A DNA stretch of 64,000 nucleotides, from assembly GCF_024508275.1 (NCBI RefSeq), contig NZ_CP101989.1:1488001-1552000 (forward strand), read 5' to 3'. The notes under the pieces were generated by a model that was not told the origin of the DNA, searched no databases, and saw only the letters and a list, made by a program, of their open reading frames with translations. The position numbers and the translations under genes were made by a program. Positions 17,311-25,651 of the stretch are shown here, one piece after another. Source of the stretch: Cellulomonas wangsupingiae (GTDB taxonomy: Bacteria > Actinomycetota > Actinomycetes > Actinomycetales > Cellulomonadaceae). Within the stretch, counting starts at the first letter, position 1. The number at the start of each line of letters is the position of its first letter.

Positions 17311-18093
17311 ATGGCCCAGGACCTGTGGGGGAGCGCGTCGACAGTCCCGGCGCTGCCGTGCGGGGACATCGACGAGCTGTGCGAGTTCTGGGTCGCGCTC
17401 GGGTTCGAGGTGACGTACCGCCAGCTGCGTCCCCAGCCGTACCTCGCGCTGCGTCGCGGTGGGGTCGACCTGCACTACTTCGGCCTCGACGGGATCGCCC
17501 CGCAGGACAGCTACTCGACGTGCCTCGTGCTGGTCGACGACACCGGCGCGGTTTTCGAGACCCTGGCCGACGGCCTGCGGTCGCGGTACGCCAGGCTGCC
17601 GCTGACGGGGTTCCCGCGGATCACCCGTCCGCGGCGGCGCGCCAACGCCGGCGGTGTCACGGGCTTCAGCCTGATCGACCCCGCCGGGAACTGGGTGCGG
17701 TTCATGCGCCGCCCGCCCCCGCCCGACCGTGCCGCCCCGGCCGCGGCCGGGGACTCCTCCCGCGCGGCGTACGCCGAGCGCCCGCCGGACCGGCTCGCCC
17801 GCGCGCTCGACGACGCCGTGGTCCAGGCGGACTCCCGCGGCGAGCCGGACCAGGCCCGCAAGATCCTCGCCGGCGCCCTGCGCCGTGCGGACGACGCGCG
17901 CGACGTCGACCGCGTCCGCGCGCTCGCGTTCCTCGCCGAGCTCGCCGTGCGCACGCAGGACGACGCCGCGGCGGGAGACCTGCTCGACGAGCTCGCGGCC
18001 GTCGAACGCACGCTCGATCCGGGCGCCGCACGCGAGGTGGCGCAGGAGCTGACGCAGGCAGCCGAGCTGCGGGCGGACCTCGCCGGTCGCTGA
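17311..18093 (+). CDS. VOC/glyoxalase-like domain fused to a helical repeat domain
   Basis: 260 residues. Residues 8-135 are a single VOC (glyoxalase/bleomycin-resistance) module: PALPCGDIDELCEFWVALGF, a beta-strand pair PQPYLALRRGGVDLHYFG, and SLIDPAGNWVRFM. A proline-rich linker is followed by about 100 residues of helical repeats (RALDDAVVQADSRGEPDQA; LAELAVRTQDDAAAGDLLDE) that look TPR-like. Bleomycin-resistance proteins normally lack such a tail. It may be a scaffold or binding protein; no enzyme activity can be assigned. Confidence 0.75.
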   Translation: MAQDLWGSASTVPALPCGDIDELCEFWVALGFEVTYRQLRPQPYLALRRGGVDLHYFGLDGIAPQDSYSTCLVLVDDTGAVFETLADGLRSRYARLPLTGFPRITRPRRRANAGGVTGFSLIDPAGNWVRFMRRPPPPDRAAPAAAGDSSRAAYAERPPDRLARALDDAVVQADSRGEPDQARKILAGALRRADDARDVDRVRALAFLAELAVRTQDDAAAGDLLDELAAVERTLDPGAAREVAQELTQAAELRADLAGR

Positions 18094-18177
18094 GCGGCGC
18101 ATCGGTCACGATCCGAGAAGCGCTCGGGCACGGCCGGTCCCTAGCGTGGCCGGCACACCGGAGCGAGGGAGAGAACG

Positions 18178-18636
18178 ATGAGCAGCAGCACGCAGGCGAC
18201 GAGCGACCCGGGCACGTTCACCGCGGAGGAGCGCACGGCGATGAAGGAGCGGGCCGCCGAGCTCCGGGCGGAGTCCCGGCGGGGCAGCGCGGCGGCCAAG
18301 GCGGCGGAGGCCGAGGCGCAGGTGCTGGCGAAGATCGCCGAGCTCCCCGCGGCCGACCGCGTGATCGCCGAGCGCGTCCACGCGATCGTGCGCGAGGTGG
18401 CCCCCGACCTGACGCCGCGCACCTGGTACGGCATGCCGGCGTACGCGAAGGACGGCAAGGTCGTGTGCTTCCTCAAGCCCGCCGGCAAGTTCGAGTCCCG
18501 GTACGCCACATTGGGCTTCGAGGATCCGGCGGCGCTCGACGACGGACCGATGTGGCCGACGTCGTACGCGCTGACGGCGATGAACGAGGAGGTCGAGCGA
18601 GCGCTGGCGGACCTCGTCCGCCGGGCCGCGGCCTGA
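18178..18636 (+). CDS. DUF1801/YdhG-like small protein
   Basis: 152 residues. The N-terminal half is a charged helix (FTAEERTAMKERAAELRAE; AKAAEAEAQVLAKIAEL). The C-terminal half has the DUF1801 signatures VAPDLTPRTWYGMPAYAKDG and VCFLKPAGKFESRYATLGF. The family includes the iron-chaperone-like frataxin relative YdhG of Bacillus, but most members are uncharacterised. It has a proper GAGGGAGAG site and its own terminator region is not evident. Confidence 0.75.
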   Translation: MSSSTQATSDPGTFTAEERTAMKERAAELRAESRRGSAAAKAAEAEAQVLAKIAELPAADRVIAERVHAIVREVAPDLTPRTWYGMPAYAKDGKVVCFLKPAGKFESRYATLGFEDPAALDDGPMWPTSYALTAMNEEVERALADLVRRAAA

Positions 18637-18833
18637 GGCAGGAGGGCCCGGCCCTTCGTCGGACACCGGCCGCGCCAGGACGGAAACCGTCGGCGCGGGT
18701 CGCGCCGCCCGGGGAAAACGCGCGTCCGTTCACGCTTTCGCCCACCAGAAGGAAGTCCTCGCCTATAGCATCGTGCCGGCGGGGTAACGACGCTCGGCTT
18801 GTGCTGCGCGGCCCTTCAGGAGGTCGGAAAAAG

Positions 18834-19874
18834 ATGTCAAAGACGCGCCAAGCGCCGCACTATGCGACGATGCGCGACGTCGCAGCCGTCGCGGGCGTCA
18901 GTGTCAAGACGGTCTCGCGCGTGCTCAATGCCGAGCCGAACGTGTCGGAAGAGCTCAAGGAGCGCGTGCGGCGTGCAGCCGCGACGTTGAACTACGAGCT
19001 CAACGTCTACGCGGGCGGACTGCGCCGCATGGGTGCCCGGACCAATGCGATCGGGCTGATGCTCGAGAGCGTGGACGACGCGTTCTCCGCCGCGATCCAC
19101 CGCGGTGTCGAGACGGTCACGCGACGGCACTCGATCATCGTGCTCGCGCAGAGCTTCGAGGAGGACGCCGACCGTGAGCGGACGGTTGTCAAGGAGTTCC
19201 TGCGCCGCCGCGTCGACGGCCTGATCCTCACCACGGTGTCCCGCGACCAGGCGTACCTGTCGGCGGAGGCGGCCCGCGGCACGTCGATCGTGTTCGTCGA
19301 CCGTCCGGCCGTGTCCGTCGCGTTCGACTCGGTCGTGTCGTGCAACTTCGACGGTGCGGTGGCGGCGACGCGTCACCTGCTGGAGCACGGGCACCGTCGC
19401 CTCGCCTACGTGGGCGGTGACCACGAGATCTGGACGCTGCGGGAGCGGTTGCGCGGCTACTTCGACGAGCTGGACCGGTGGGGCGTGCCGCGGTCCGACG
19501 TCGTCGCGCTCACCGGTGTGCACGGCGAGGAGGGCGCGCGCACGGAGGTCCACCGGATGCTGGACGGTCCGCAGCCGCCGACGGCGATCTTCGCGGCGCA
19601 CAACCGCATGACCGTCGGGGTCCTGCGTGCGCTCCACGAGCGCGGTCGCCAGCACGACGTGGCGATGGTCGGGTTCGACGACGTCCAGCTGCTCGACCTG
19701 CTCGAGCCCGGCGTGACGGTCGTCGCGCAGGACCCGCACCGGCTGGGCGAGCTCGCGGCCGAGCGTCTGCTGGCACGGATGGCCGGCAACCCGCTGGAGC
19801 TGGAGACGCTGACCGTCCCGACGACGCTGATCGAGCGCGGGTCGGGCGAGATCCCGGGGCCCTTCGCCGCCTGA
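18834..19874 (+). CDS. LacI-family transcriptional regulator of the catabolic block
   Basis: 346 residues. The helix-turn-helix and hinge (MRDVAAVAGVSVKTVSRVLN; LNYELNVYAGGLRRMGAR) are followed by a periplasmic-binding-protein-like sensor domain (GLMLESVDDAFSAAIHRG; VVFVDRP-like core; IFAAHNRMTVGVLRALHE; VGFDDVQLLDLLEPGVTVV). The start ATG follows AGGAGG. The gene sits 358 bases upstream of the ABC importer, and four TGACA-TGTCA palindromes with the CG centre typical of LacI operators occur at the promoters of the block. The inducer is presumably the imported compound or a breakdown product. Confidence 0.9.
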   Translation: MSKTRQAPHYATMRDVAAVAGVSVKTVSRVLNAEPNVSEELKERVRRAAATLNYELNVYAGGLRRMGARTNAIGLMLESVDDAFSAAIHRGVETVTRRHSIIVLAQSFEEDADRERTVVKEFLRRRVDGLILTTVSRDQAYLSAEAARGTSIVFVDRPAVSVAFDSVVSCNFDGAVAATRHLLEHGHRRLAYVGGDHEIWTLRERLRGYFDELDRWGVPRSDVVALTGVHGEEGARTEVHRMLDGPQPPTAIFAAHNRMTVGVLRALHERGRQHDVAMVGFDDVQLLDLLEPGVTVVAQDPHRLGELAAERLLARMAGNPLELETLTVPTTLIERGSGEIPGPFAA

Positions 19875-19987
19875 GCGCGACCGTGCGTCCGCGCGAGTTG
19901 CGGGGCGCGTCGTGCGCGCAGAGGCCTGCGCCGCAGTCGTGAGCGCCGTCACCCGTCAGGTCGACGTCCATGCCTGCCGTGACCCGT

Positions 19988-20001
19988 TGACAACGCTGTC
20001 A
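19988..20001. promoter_or_regulatory. LacI-type operator O2, upstream of importer operon
   Basis: TGACAACGCTGTCA has perfect TGACA/TGTCA arms. Its centre is 112 bp upstream of the centre of the operator at 20100-20113, so a repression loop between the two is possible. The 358-base gap between the regulator gene and the importer otherwise holds only the promoter and the second operator. Confidence 0.7.
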
Positions 20002-20061
20002 TCCCTGCGGGCTACACGGTGTGCAGTGCAGCGAGTCGCGCCCGACCGCCGTCCTGCGACG

Positions 20062-20089
20062 TTGACATCCCCGCTCGCGCGACTAACCT
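20062..20089 (+). promoter_or_regulatory. Predicted sigma-70-type promoter of the importer operon
   Basis: TTGACA (20062-20067), a 16-base spacer, then TAACCT (20084-20089). Both hexamers are near consensus. The next operator starts 11 bases after the -10, covering the expected transcription start. Confidence 0.6.
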
Positions 20090-20099
20090 CGGCCACGCA

Positions 20100-20113
20100 T
20101 GACATCGTTGTCA
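20100..20113. promoter_or_regulatory. LacI-type operator O1 at importer transcription start
   Basis: TGACATCGTTGTCA. Perfect TGACA/TGTCA arms around a CG-containing centre. It overlaps the predicted +1 of the promoter at 20062-20089, a position that blocks initiation. Confidence 0.8.
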
Positions 20114-20232
20114 GTCGGAGCGCGAGCCTCACGGACGACGGCCTCGCCCTGGTGGCGGAGGCGTCCTGCGGTCAGTGAAGACCCGAGGGGCCCAGGGATC
20201 GGTGCAGATCCCGGGAAGAGAGGTGACGCGTC

Positions 20233-21156
20233 ATGGTCGGCTATCTCGTACGGCGACTGTTGCTGGCAGTCTTTGTGCTGTGGGGCGTCGCCACCGCGGT
20301 GTTCCTCATCGTCCGGGTCGTCCCTGCCGACCCGGCACTGCTCATCGCTGGTTCGGACGCACCGCCCGAGCAGCTCGACCAGCTGCGGCGTGACCTCGGT
20401 CTCGACCAGTCGATGTTCGTGCAGTACGGCACCTTCCTGGGCAACGCCGTCTCCGGCGACCTGGGCTCGTCGTACGTGCTCAAGGAGCCGGCGGTGACCC
20501 TCATCGGCCAGGTGCTGCCGAACACGGCGCTCCTGGCGCTCCTCGCGTGCGTGCTCGCCATGCTGATCGCCTTCCCGCTCGGCCTGATGGCGGCGCTGCG
20601 GGCCAACCGGCCCCTCGACCGCGTGGTGACCACCGGTTCGCTCTTCACGCAGGCGCTGCCGAACTTCTGGATCGGTGTCGTCCTTCTCCTGGTGTTCTCG
20701 CGCATGCTCAAGTGGTTGCCCAGCGTGGGGCTCGACGGGCCGAAGAGCCTGATCCTGCCGACAATCGTGCTGGCGCTGCCATTCGTCTCGGTCCTCACCC
20801 GCATGATTCGCAACGGGCTGCTCGAGGTGATGAGCGAGAGCTATATCCAGACCGCTCGCGCCAAGGGGTTGTCGGAACGGATCGTGGTCTTCCGCCACGC
20901 CGTCCGGAATGCGGCGATCCCCGTGATCACCATCGTCGGACTGCAGTTCGGGACGCTGCTCGGAGGTGCCGTCGTCACCGAGTCGGTCTTCTCGTTCCCG
21001 GGGATCGGCCGGCTCCTCGTGAGCTCCATCCAGCTGCGTGACTACAACGTCGTGCAGGCGTGCGTGCTCGTGATCGCCGCCGTCTTCGTCATCATCAACC
21101 TCGTCGTGGACCTGCTGTACGGGATCCTCGACCCTCGCGTGAGGCTCGCCAAGTGA
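20233..21156 (+). CDS. Dpp/Opp-type ABC transporter permease, DppB-like
   Basis: 307 residues. It opens MVGYLVRRLLLAVFVLWG as DppB proteins do, has the periplasmic loop VPADPALLIAG and LGLDQSMFVQYGTFLG, and six membrane helices. The EAA loop reads YIQTARAKGLSERIVVFRHA. It pairs with the next gene, the DppC-like permease, whose GTG overlaps this stop. Members import di- and oligopeptides, but many in catabolic loci import oligosaccharides or glycosides. Here the context is sugar or polyol metabolism, and the locus is under a LacI-type regulator. Confidence 0.88.
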   Translation: MVGYLVRRLLLAVFVLWGVATAVFLIVRVVPADPALLIAGSDAPPEQLDQLRRDLGLDQSMFVQYGTFLGNAVSGDLGSSYVLKEPAVTLIGQVLPNTALLALLACVLAMLIAFPLGLMAALRANRPLDRVVTTGSLFTQALPNFWIGVVLLLVFSRMLKWLPSVGLDGPKSLILPTIVLALPFVSVLTRMIRNGLLEVMSESYIQTARAKGLSERIVVFRHAVRNAAIPVITIVGLQFGTLLGGAVVTESVFSFPGIGRLLVSSIQLRDYNVVQACVLVIAAVFVIINLVVDLLYGILDPRVRLAK

Positions 21157-22043
21157 CCGCCGCACCTGTCCTCGCCGTCAACGCGACGATGCGCCGGGCC
21201 CGTCGGGCCCGGCGGGGCGTCAAGATCCGCATCATCGGGCCGCTGGTCGTCATCGGTCTGATCGTGCTCGGCGCCGTCGTCATCCCGCTCGCCTACGACT
21301 TCGACCCGCTGCGCGCGGACCTCATGGCGCGGCTGATGCCCCCCGGGACCGTCATGTCGGACGGCCGCACCGCGCTGCTCGGTACCGACCAGATCGGGTC
21401 GGACCTCTTCGCGCAGATCATGGCCGGTGCCAGGATCTCGCTGCTCGTCGGCGTCGCGACCCTCGCCATCTCCGGGCTGGTCGGGGTGCTGCTCGGTCTG
21501 CTCGCCGGGCACTTCGGCGGGTGGATCGACGCGACGCTCATGCGGATCGCCGACATCCAGCTCGCGTTCCCCTCCATCCTGCTGGCGATCCTCATCGCCT
21601 CGGTGCTCGGTCAGGGCGTCGGCAACATCATCCTCGTGCTGTCGATCTCGAATTGGGTCGTCTTCGCCCGCGTCGCGCGCAGCCAGGTGCTGTCGCTGAA
21701 GAACCGCGAGTACGTCGAGGCCGCCCGGACCCTGGGTGCGGGCAACTGGCACCTGATGTTCCGGACGCTGCTGCCCGGATGCATGGCGCCGGTCATCGTG
21801 GTGGCGACCACGCAGTTCGCCCAGGTGATCCTCACGGAGGCGTCCCTGTCGTTCCTCGGCGTCGGGGTGCCGCTCGGCACGCCGAGCCTGGGCAGCACGA
21901 TCTTCAACGGGACGCAGTACCTGTCGACCGCATGGTGGATCTCCACCCTCCCCGGCGTCGTGCTCGTGATCCTCATGCTCGCCTTCGGGATCCTCGGCGA
22001 CGCCCTCCGCGACAAGTTCGACCCGACGCTCCGGAGCGCCTGA
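21153..22043 (+). CDS. Dpp/Opp-type ABC transporter permease, DppC-like
   Basis: 296 residues starting at the GTG that overlaps the DppB stop (GTGA). An N-terminal helix precedes the conserved GTDQIGSDLFAQIMAGARIS segment, typical of DppC proteins. The EAA loop is YVEAARTLGAGNWHLMFRTLLPG. Near the end LSFLGVGVPLGTPSLGS is also family-specific. It overlaps oppD by TGATG. It forms the membrane channel with the DppB-like partner. Confidence 0.88.
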   Translation: MTAAPVLAVNATMRRARRARRGVKIRIIGPLVVIGLIVLGAVVIPLAYDFDPLRADLMARLMPPGTVMSDGRTALLGTDQIGSDLFAQIMAGARISLLVGVATLAISGLVGVLLGLLAGHFGGWIDATLMRIADIQLAFPSILLAILIASVLGQGVGNIILVLSISNWVVFARVARSQVLSLKNREYVEAARTLGAGNWHLMFRTLLPGCMAPVIVVATTQFAQVILTEASLSFLGVGVPLGTPSLGSTIFNGTQYLSTAWWISTLPGVVLVILMLAFGILGDALRDKFDPTLRSA

Positions 22044-23080
22044 TGACGACGACACAGACGGGCCTCGTCGGCCCCACCTCCGCCACGAGCGGCGCGCCGC
22101 TGCTGAGCGTCGAGAACCTCACGGTGGAGTTCTCCACCGCCGCGGGGGTGGCCCGCGCGCTGGACGGCGTCAGCTTCGAGGTCCGGGCGGGCGAGACGCT
22201 CGCCATCCTCGGCGAGTCCGGCTGCGGCAAGTCGACCACCGCGCAGGCGATCATGGGCCTGCTGCCCAAGCCGGCCGGATCGGTCACGGGAGGCAGGATC
22301 ATGTACGGCGGGCGTGACCTCGCGGCCGAGCCCGTCCGCAAGGTGCGCGAGGTGTGCGGCACCGAGATCGCCATGATCTTCCAGGACCCCCTGAGCTCGC
22401 TGAACCCGGTGTTCCGGGTCGGCGCGCAGGTGGCCGAGCCGTTCCGGCAGCGGCGGGGCATGGGCCGCCAGGAGGCGTGGGCGCGCGCGCTCGAGCTGCT
22501 CAAGCGCGTGGGCATCCCGGACGCGGAGACGCGGATCTCCGACTACCCGCACCAGTTCTCCGGCGGGCAGCGTCAGCGGATCATGATCGCGATGGCGCTC
22601 GCGCTCGGCCCGAAGCTGCTGATCGCCGACGAGCCGACCACCGCGCTGGACGTGACCGTCCAGAAGCAGGTGATGAACCTGCTGGCCGACCTGCAGGCGG
22701 AGACCGGGATGGCGATGGTGCTCGTCAGCCACGACCTCGGTGTCGTCGCGGAGGTCGCCCAGCGGGCCGCCATCATGTACGGGGGCCGGATCGTCGAGAC
22801 CGGCGCGATCCGGGACATGTACGACCACCCGGCGCACCCGTACACCAAGGGCCTGCTGGAGTCGATCCCCGGTGGCCGCGTCGGCAGTCGGCTCAAGCCG
22901 ATCGTCGGGTCGCCACCGAACCTGCTGAACCTGCCGACCGGGTGCGCGTTCAACCCGCGCTGCCCGTTCGCGATCGACCGGTGCCGGGAGCTGGCGCCGA
23001 CGTTGCGCACGCCGCAGGGATGGCCCGCGGGCCACCAGGCCGCGTGCCACCTGTCCGAGGAGGTCCTCACCCATGTCTGA
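22043..23080 (+). CDS. Oligopeptide-type ABC transporter ATPase, OppD-like
   Basis: 345 residues. Walker A GESGCGKSTTAQAIMG, Q-loop MIFQDPLSSLNP, signature FSGGQRQRIMIAMAL, Walker B LLIADEPTTALDVTVQ and LVSHDLGVVAEVA are intact. The C-terminal oligopeptide-transporter extension carries the Cys cluster CAFNPRCPFAIDRC, which in relatives binds an iron-sulfur cluster. The ATG overlaps the DppC stop; its end overlaps oppF by eight bases. Confidence 0.9.
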   Translation: MTTTQTGLVGPTSATSGAPLLSVENLTVEFSTAAGVARALDGVSFEVRAGETLAILGESGCGKSTTAQAIMGLLPKPAGSVTGGRIMYGGRDLAAEPVRKVREVCGTEIAMIFQDPLSSLNPVFRVGAQVAEPFRQRRGMGRQEAWARALELLKRVGIPDAETRISDYPHQFSGGQRQRIMIAMALALGPKLLIADEPTTALDVTVQKQVMNLLADLQAETGMAMVLVSHDLGVVAEVAQRAAIMYGGRIVETGAIRDMYDHPAHPYTKGLLESIPGGRVGSRLKPIVGSPPNLLNLPTGCAFNPRCPFAIDRCRELAPTLRTPQGWPAGHQAACHLSEEVLTHV

Positions 23081-23900
23081 CGCCGGGACCACGCCGCTGT
23101 TGAGCGTCAGGGACCTGAAGGTCGCCTACCCGATCCGCTCGTCGTTCCTGCAGCGCAAGATCGGCGAGAACGTCGCCGTCGACGGCGTCACGTTCGACAT
23201 CCGGCCGGGGGAGACCGTCGGCCTGGTCGGCGAGTCGGGATCCGGCAAGTCGACGGTCGCCCGCGCCGTGATCGGGCTGGTCAGGGCCGACGCGGGCACG
23301 ATCGAGTTCGAGGGGCAGGACATCACCCGCTTCTCCCCGCGGCAGCTCACCGCGGTGCGTCGTGAGATGCAGATGGTGTTCCAGGACCCGTACGCCTCGC
23401 TCAACCCGCGGCTGACGGTCCGGGACGTGATCGCCGAGGCGTGGCGCGTGCACCGCGACGTCGTGCCGCGCGACCGGTGGACGGCCGAGGTGAAGGAGCT
23501 GATGGACCGCGTCGGCCTCAACCCCGACTACAGCGACCGGTACCCCCACCAGTTCTCGGGTGGTCAGCGTCAGCGCATCGGGATCGCACGGGCCCTGGCG
23601 CTGCGGCCCAAGCTGATCATCTGCGACGAGCCGGTCTCGGCCCTGGACGTGTCGGTCCAGGCCCAGGTCCTCAACCTGCTCGACGACCTGCAGGACGACC
23701 TGGGCCTGGCGTACCTGTTCATCTCGCACGACCTGTCGGTCGTCGAGCACCTGTGCGACCGCGTCCTGGTGCTGCACCACGGCGTCGTCGCCGAGGAGGG
23801 CACCGCGCGGGAGGTCTTCGACCATCCCCGCGACGACTACACCCGCGCGCTGCTGGCGGCTGTGCCCGTCGCACGGCCGTGGCTGGAGCCCACCTCCTGA
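23073..23900 (+). CDS. Oligopeptide-type ABC transporter ATPase, OppF-like (short)
   Basis: 275 residues. Walker A GESGSGKSTVARAVIG, MVFQDPYASLNPRLTV, FSGGQRQRIGIARAL and LIICDEPVSALDVSVQ are intact. It lacks the C-terminal oligopeptide-transporter extension with Cys residues that its OppD partner has; the usual length is 310-330. It probably works as the second half of the ATPase heterodimer all the same. A hairpin and an operator separate it from the binding-protein gene. Confidence 0.88.
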   Translation: MSDAGTTPLLSVRDLKVAYPIRSSFLQRKIGENVAVDGVTFDIRPGETVGLVGESGSGKSTVARAVIGLVRADAGTIEFEGQDITRFSPRQLTAVRREMQMVFQDPYASLNPRLTVRDVIAEAWRVHRDVVPRDRWTAEVKELMDRVGLNPDYSDRYPHQFSGGQRQRIGIARALALRPKLIICDEPVSALDVSVQAQVLNLLDDLQDDLGLAYLFISHDLSVVEHLCDRVLVLHHGVVAEEGTAREVFDHPRDDYTRALLAAVPVARPWLEPTS

Positions 23901-23909
23901 CCCCCGCGT

Positions 23910-23941
23910 CGTAGGCCGGGAAGAACGACCCCCGGCCTACG
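23910..23941 (+). terminator. Intercistronic hairpin between oppF and binding-protein gene
   Basis: An 11-bp perfect stem (CGTAGGCCGGG, 23910-23920, with CCCGGCCTACG, 23931-23941) around a 10-base loop. It is followed within 20 bases by a LacI-type operator, so the binding-protein gene may be a separate transcription unit. Confidence 0.6.
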
Positions 23942-23957
23942 AGAGCACCGACCTTGA

Positions 23958-23971
23958 TGACATCGATGTCA
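23958..23971. promoter_or_regulatory. LacI-type operator before the binding-protein gene
   Basis: TGACATCGATGTCA, a perfect 14-bp palindrome and the most symmetric of the four copies. It ends 19 bases before the start ATG. It would control an internal promoter or act as a roadblock to read-through from the permease operon. Confidence 0.8.
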
Positions 23972-23990
23972 ACGATCAAAGGAGATGGCC

Positions 23991-25553
23991 ATGACATCAC
24001 TGCGCGCACGGCGGATGTCCGTCGCCGGAATTGCTGCCGTCCTCGCCCTGGCGCTTGCCGGGTGCGGCGGCTCGAGCGAGAGCAGCGGCGGCGGTGCCGG
24101 GAACGGTGACGCCACACCCGGCGCAGCGCTCCCCGACGACCAGCAGCACCTGACGTACGTCCTCAACTACGGGTGCACGTCGCTGGACCCCACGGAGAAC
24201 TTCGACAACTGCCGCATGCAGGTCGACAGCAACGTCCTGCAGGGCCTGGTCGCGCTGGACGAGGAGTCGCAGCCGCAGCCGCTGCTCGCGAGCTCCTGGG
24301 AGTGGACGGACGACACGACGCTCGTCTTCACGCTGCGCGACGACGTGACGTTCAGCGACGGCACGCCCTTCACCTCGGCGGACGTCGTGGCCACCTTCGA
24401 CCGCTACATCGCGATGCAGTCCGTGCTCGCGACGCAGCTCGCGGTCATCGACACCTACACGGCGAACGACCCGACGACGCTGACGATCACGACGAAGAAC
24501 CCGACCGGCACGCTGCTCGGTGTGCTGTCGATGATCTTCATCGGCAAGGCCGACGGGGTCGCCGACGACGCCTACTGGTCCAAGCCGATCGGCACCGGTC
24601 CGTTCGTCGTGACCGAGTTCGTCACGAACGACCACGTCACGCTCACCCGCAACGACGCCTACTGGGGCGAGCCGGCGAAGCTCAAGACGGTGACCTTCCA
24701 GCAGATCACCGACACCAACGGCAAGGTGACCGCGCTGTCCAACCGCTCGGCCCAGGTGATCGCCGGCGTGCCGGGCGACCAGATCGCGACGGTCGAGAGC
24801 ATGGACGGGGTGCGACTGGAGCAGATCCCCAGCTTCACGTACACGTTCCTGTGGTTCCAGAACAGCCGCGAGCCGTTCACCGACCCGCTGGTGCGCGAGG
24901 CCCTGTGGGCGGCACTCGACCTCGACACGATCGTCACCTCGCTCCTCGGGGAGACCGCCGAGCCGATGACCTCCCTGTGCCCCGAGGCCGCCTTCGGCTG
25001 CCTGCCGGCCTCCGAGGCGCCGTCCTACGACCCGGAGCGCGCCAAGGACCTGCTCGCCGAGGCCGGTTACCCCGACGGGTTCACCACGACGATCGACTAC
25101 AGCACCGCGAACCCGGGCTACGACCAGCTCGTCTCGGCGATGATCTCCTACTGGAAGGAGGTCGGCATCACCGTCGAGCCGAAGTCGGACGACCAGGCCA
25201 CCTTCCTCGCGAACATCGCCAAGCCCGGCAACTACGACATGATCGTCAACTCGAACCTGACGAGCACCGGGGACGCCGACTTCACGCTCAACCGCCTCTA
25301 CACCTGCGCGGCCGACCGCCTCGGGTACTGCAACCCGGACCTCGACGCCCTGCTGGCCAAGGGCCAGCAGACGCTCGATGCCGACGAGCGCCTGTCCGTC
25401 TACCAGGAGATCTCCGACCTCCTCGCGGCGGACGCACCGGCGATCGGGCTGTTCCAGCAGAACACCAACCTGGCGTCGCTGGACACCGTGCAGGGTCTGA
25501 AGCTCGTGCCCAGCGAGAACTACGACTGGAGCACCGTCTACCTCACCGACTAG
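23991..25553 (+). CDS. Extracellular solute-binding lipoprotein, family 5
   Basis: 520 residues. The lipoprotein signal ends ALALAGC with Cys25. The mature protein shows family-5 landmarks: LNYGCTSLDPTENFDNCRMQ, VLQGLVALDEESQPQPLLAS, FSDGTPFTSADVVATFDRY, KPIGTGPFVVTEF and VREALWAALDLD. Family 5 proteins bind peptides, oligosaccharides or opines. AGGAG ends seven bases before the ATG at 23991; the ATG at 23985 abuts that site and is rejected. The strong hairpin at 25567-25601 lies directly after the stop. It delivers the block's substrate to the Dpp/Opp permease. Confidence 0.88.
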   Translation: MTSLRARRMSVAGIAAVLALALAGCGGSSESSGGGAGNGDATPGAALPDDQQHLTYVLNYGCTSLDPTENFDNCRMQVDSNVLQGLVALDEESQPQPLLASSWEWTDDTTLVFTLRDDVTFSDGTPFTSADVVATFDRYIAMQSVLATQLAVIDTYTANDPTTLTITTKNPTGTLLGVLSMIFIGKADGVADDAYWSKPIGTGPFVVTEFVTNDHVTLTRNDAYWGEPAKLKTVTFQQITDTNGKVTALSNRSAQVIAGVPGDQIATVESMDGVRLEQIPSFTYTFLWFQNSREPFTDPLVREALWAALDLDTIVTSLLGETAEPMTSLCPEAAFGCLPASEAPSYDPERAKDLLAEAGYPDGFTTTIDYSTANPGYDQLVSAMISYWKEVGITVEPKSDDQATFLANIAKPGNYDMIVNSNLTSTGDADFTLNRLYTCAADRLGYCNPDLDALLAKGQQTLDADERLSVYQEISDLLAADAPAIGLFQQNTNLASLDTVQGLKLVPSENYDWSTVYLTD

Positions 25554-25566
25554 GTCGGGACGCGGA

Positions 25567-25601
25567 CGTGGGGACGGCCGGCCCGGCCGGCCGTCCCCAC
25601 G
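25567..25601 (+). terminator. Strong hairpin after the binding-protein gene
   Basis: Near-perfect 17-bp stem, CGTGGGGACGGCCGGCC (25567-25583) with its complement (25585-25601), which leaves a single unpaired C at the centre, so the innermost pairs must open. Such hairpins after binding-protein genes commonly protect that message or attenuate read-through into the enzymes that follow. Confidence 0.7.
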
Positions 25602-25651
25602 CACCGCGGACCGCAGCGCCCACCGGTAGGTCGAGCAAAGGACAGTTCAGC

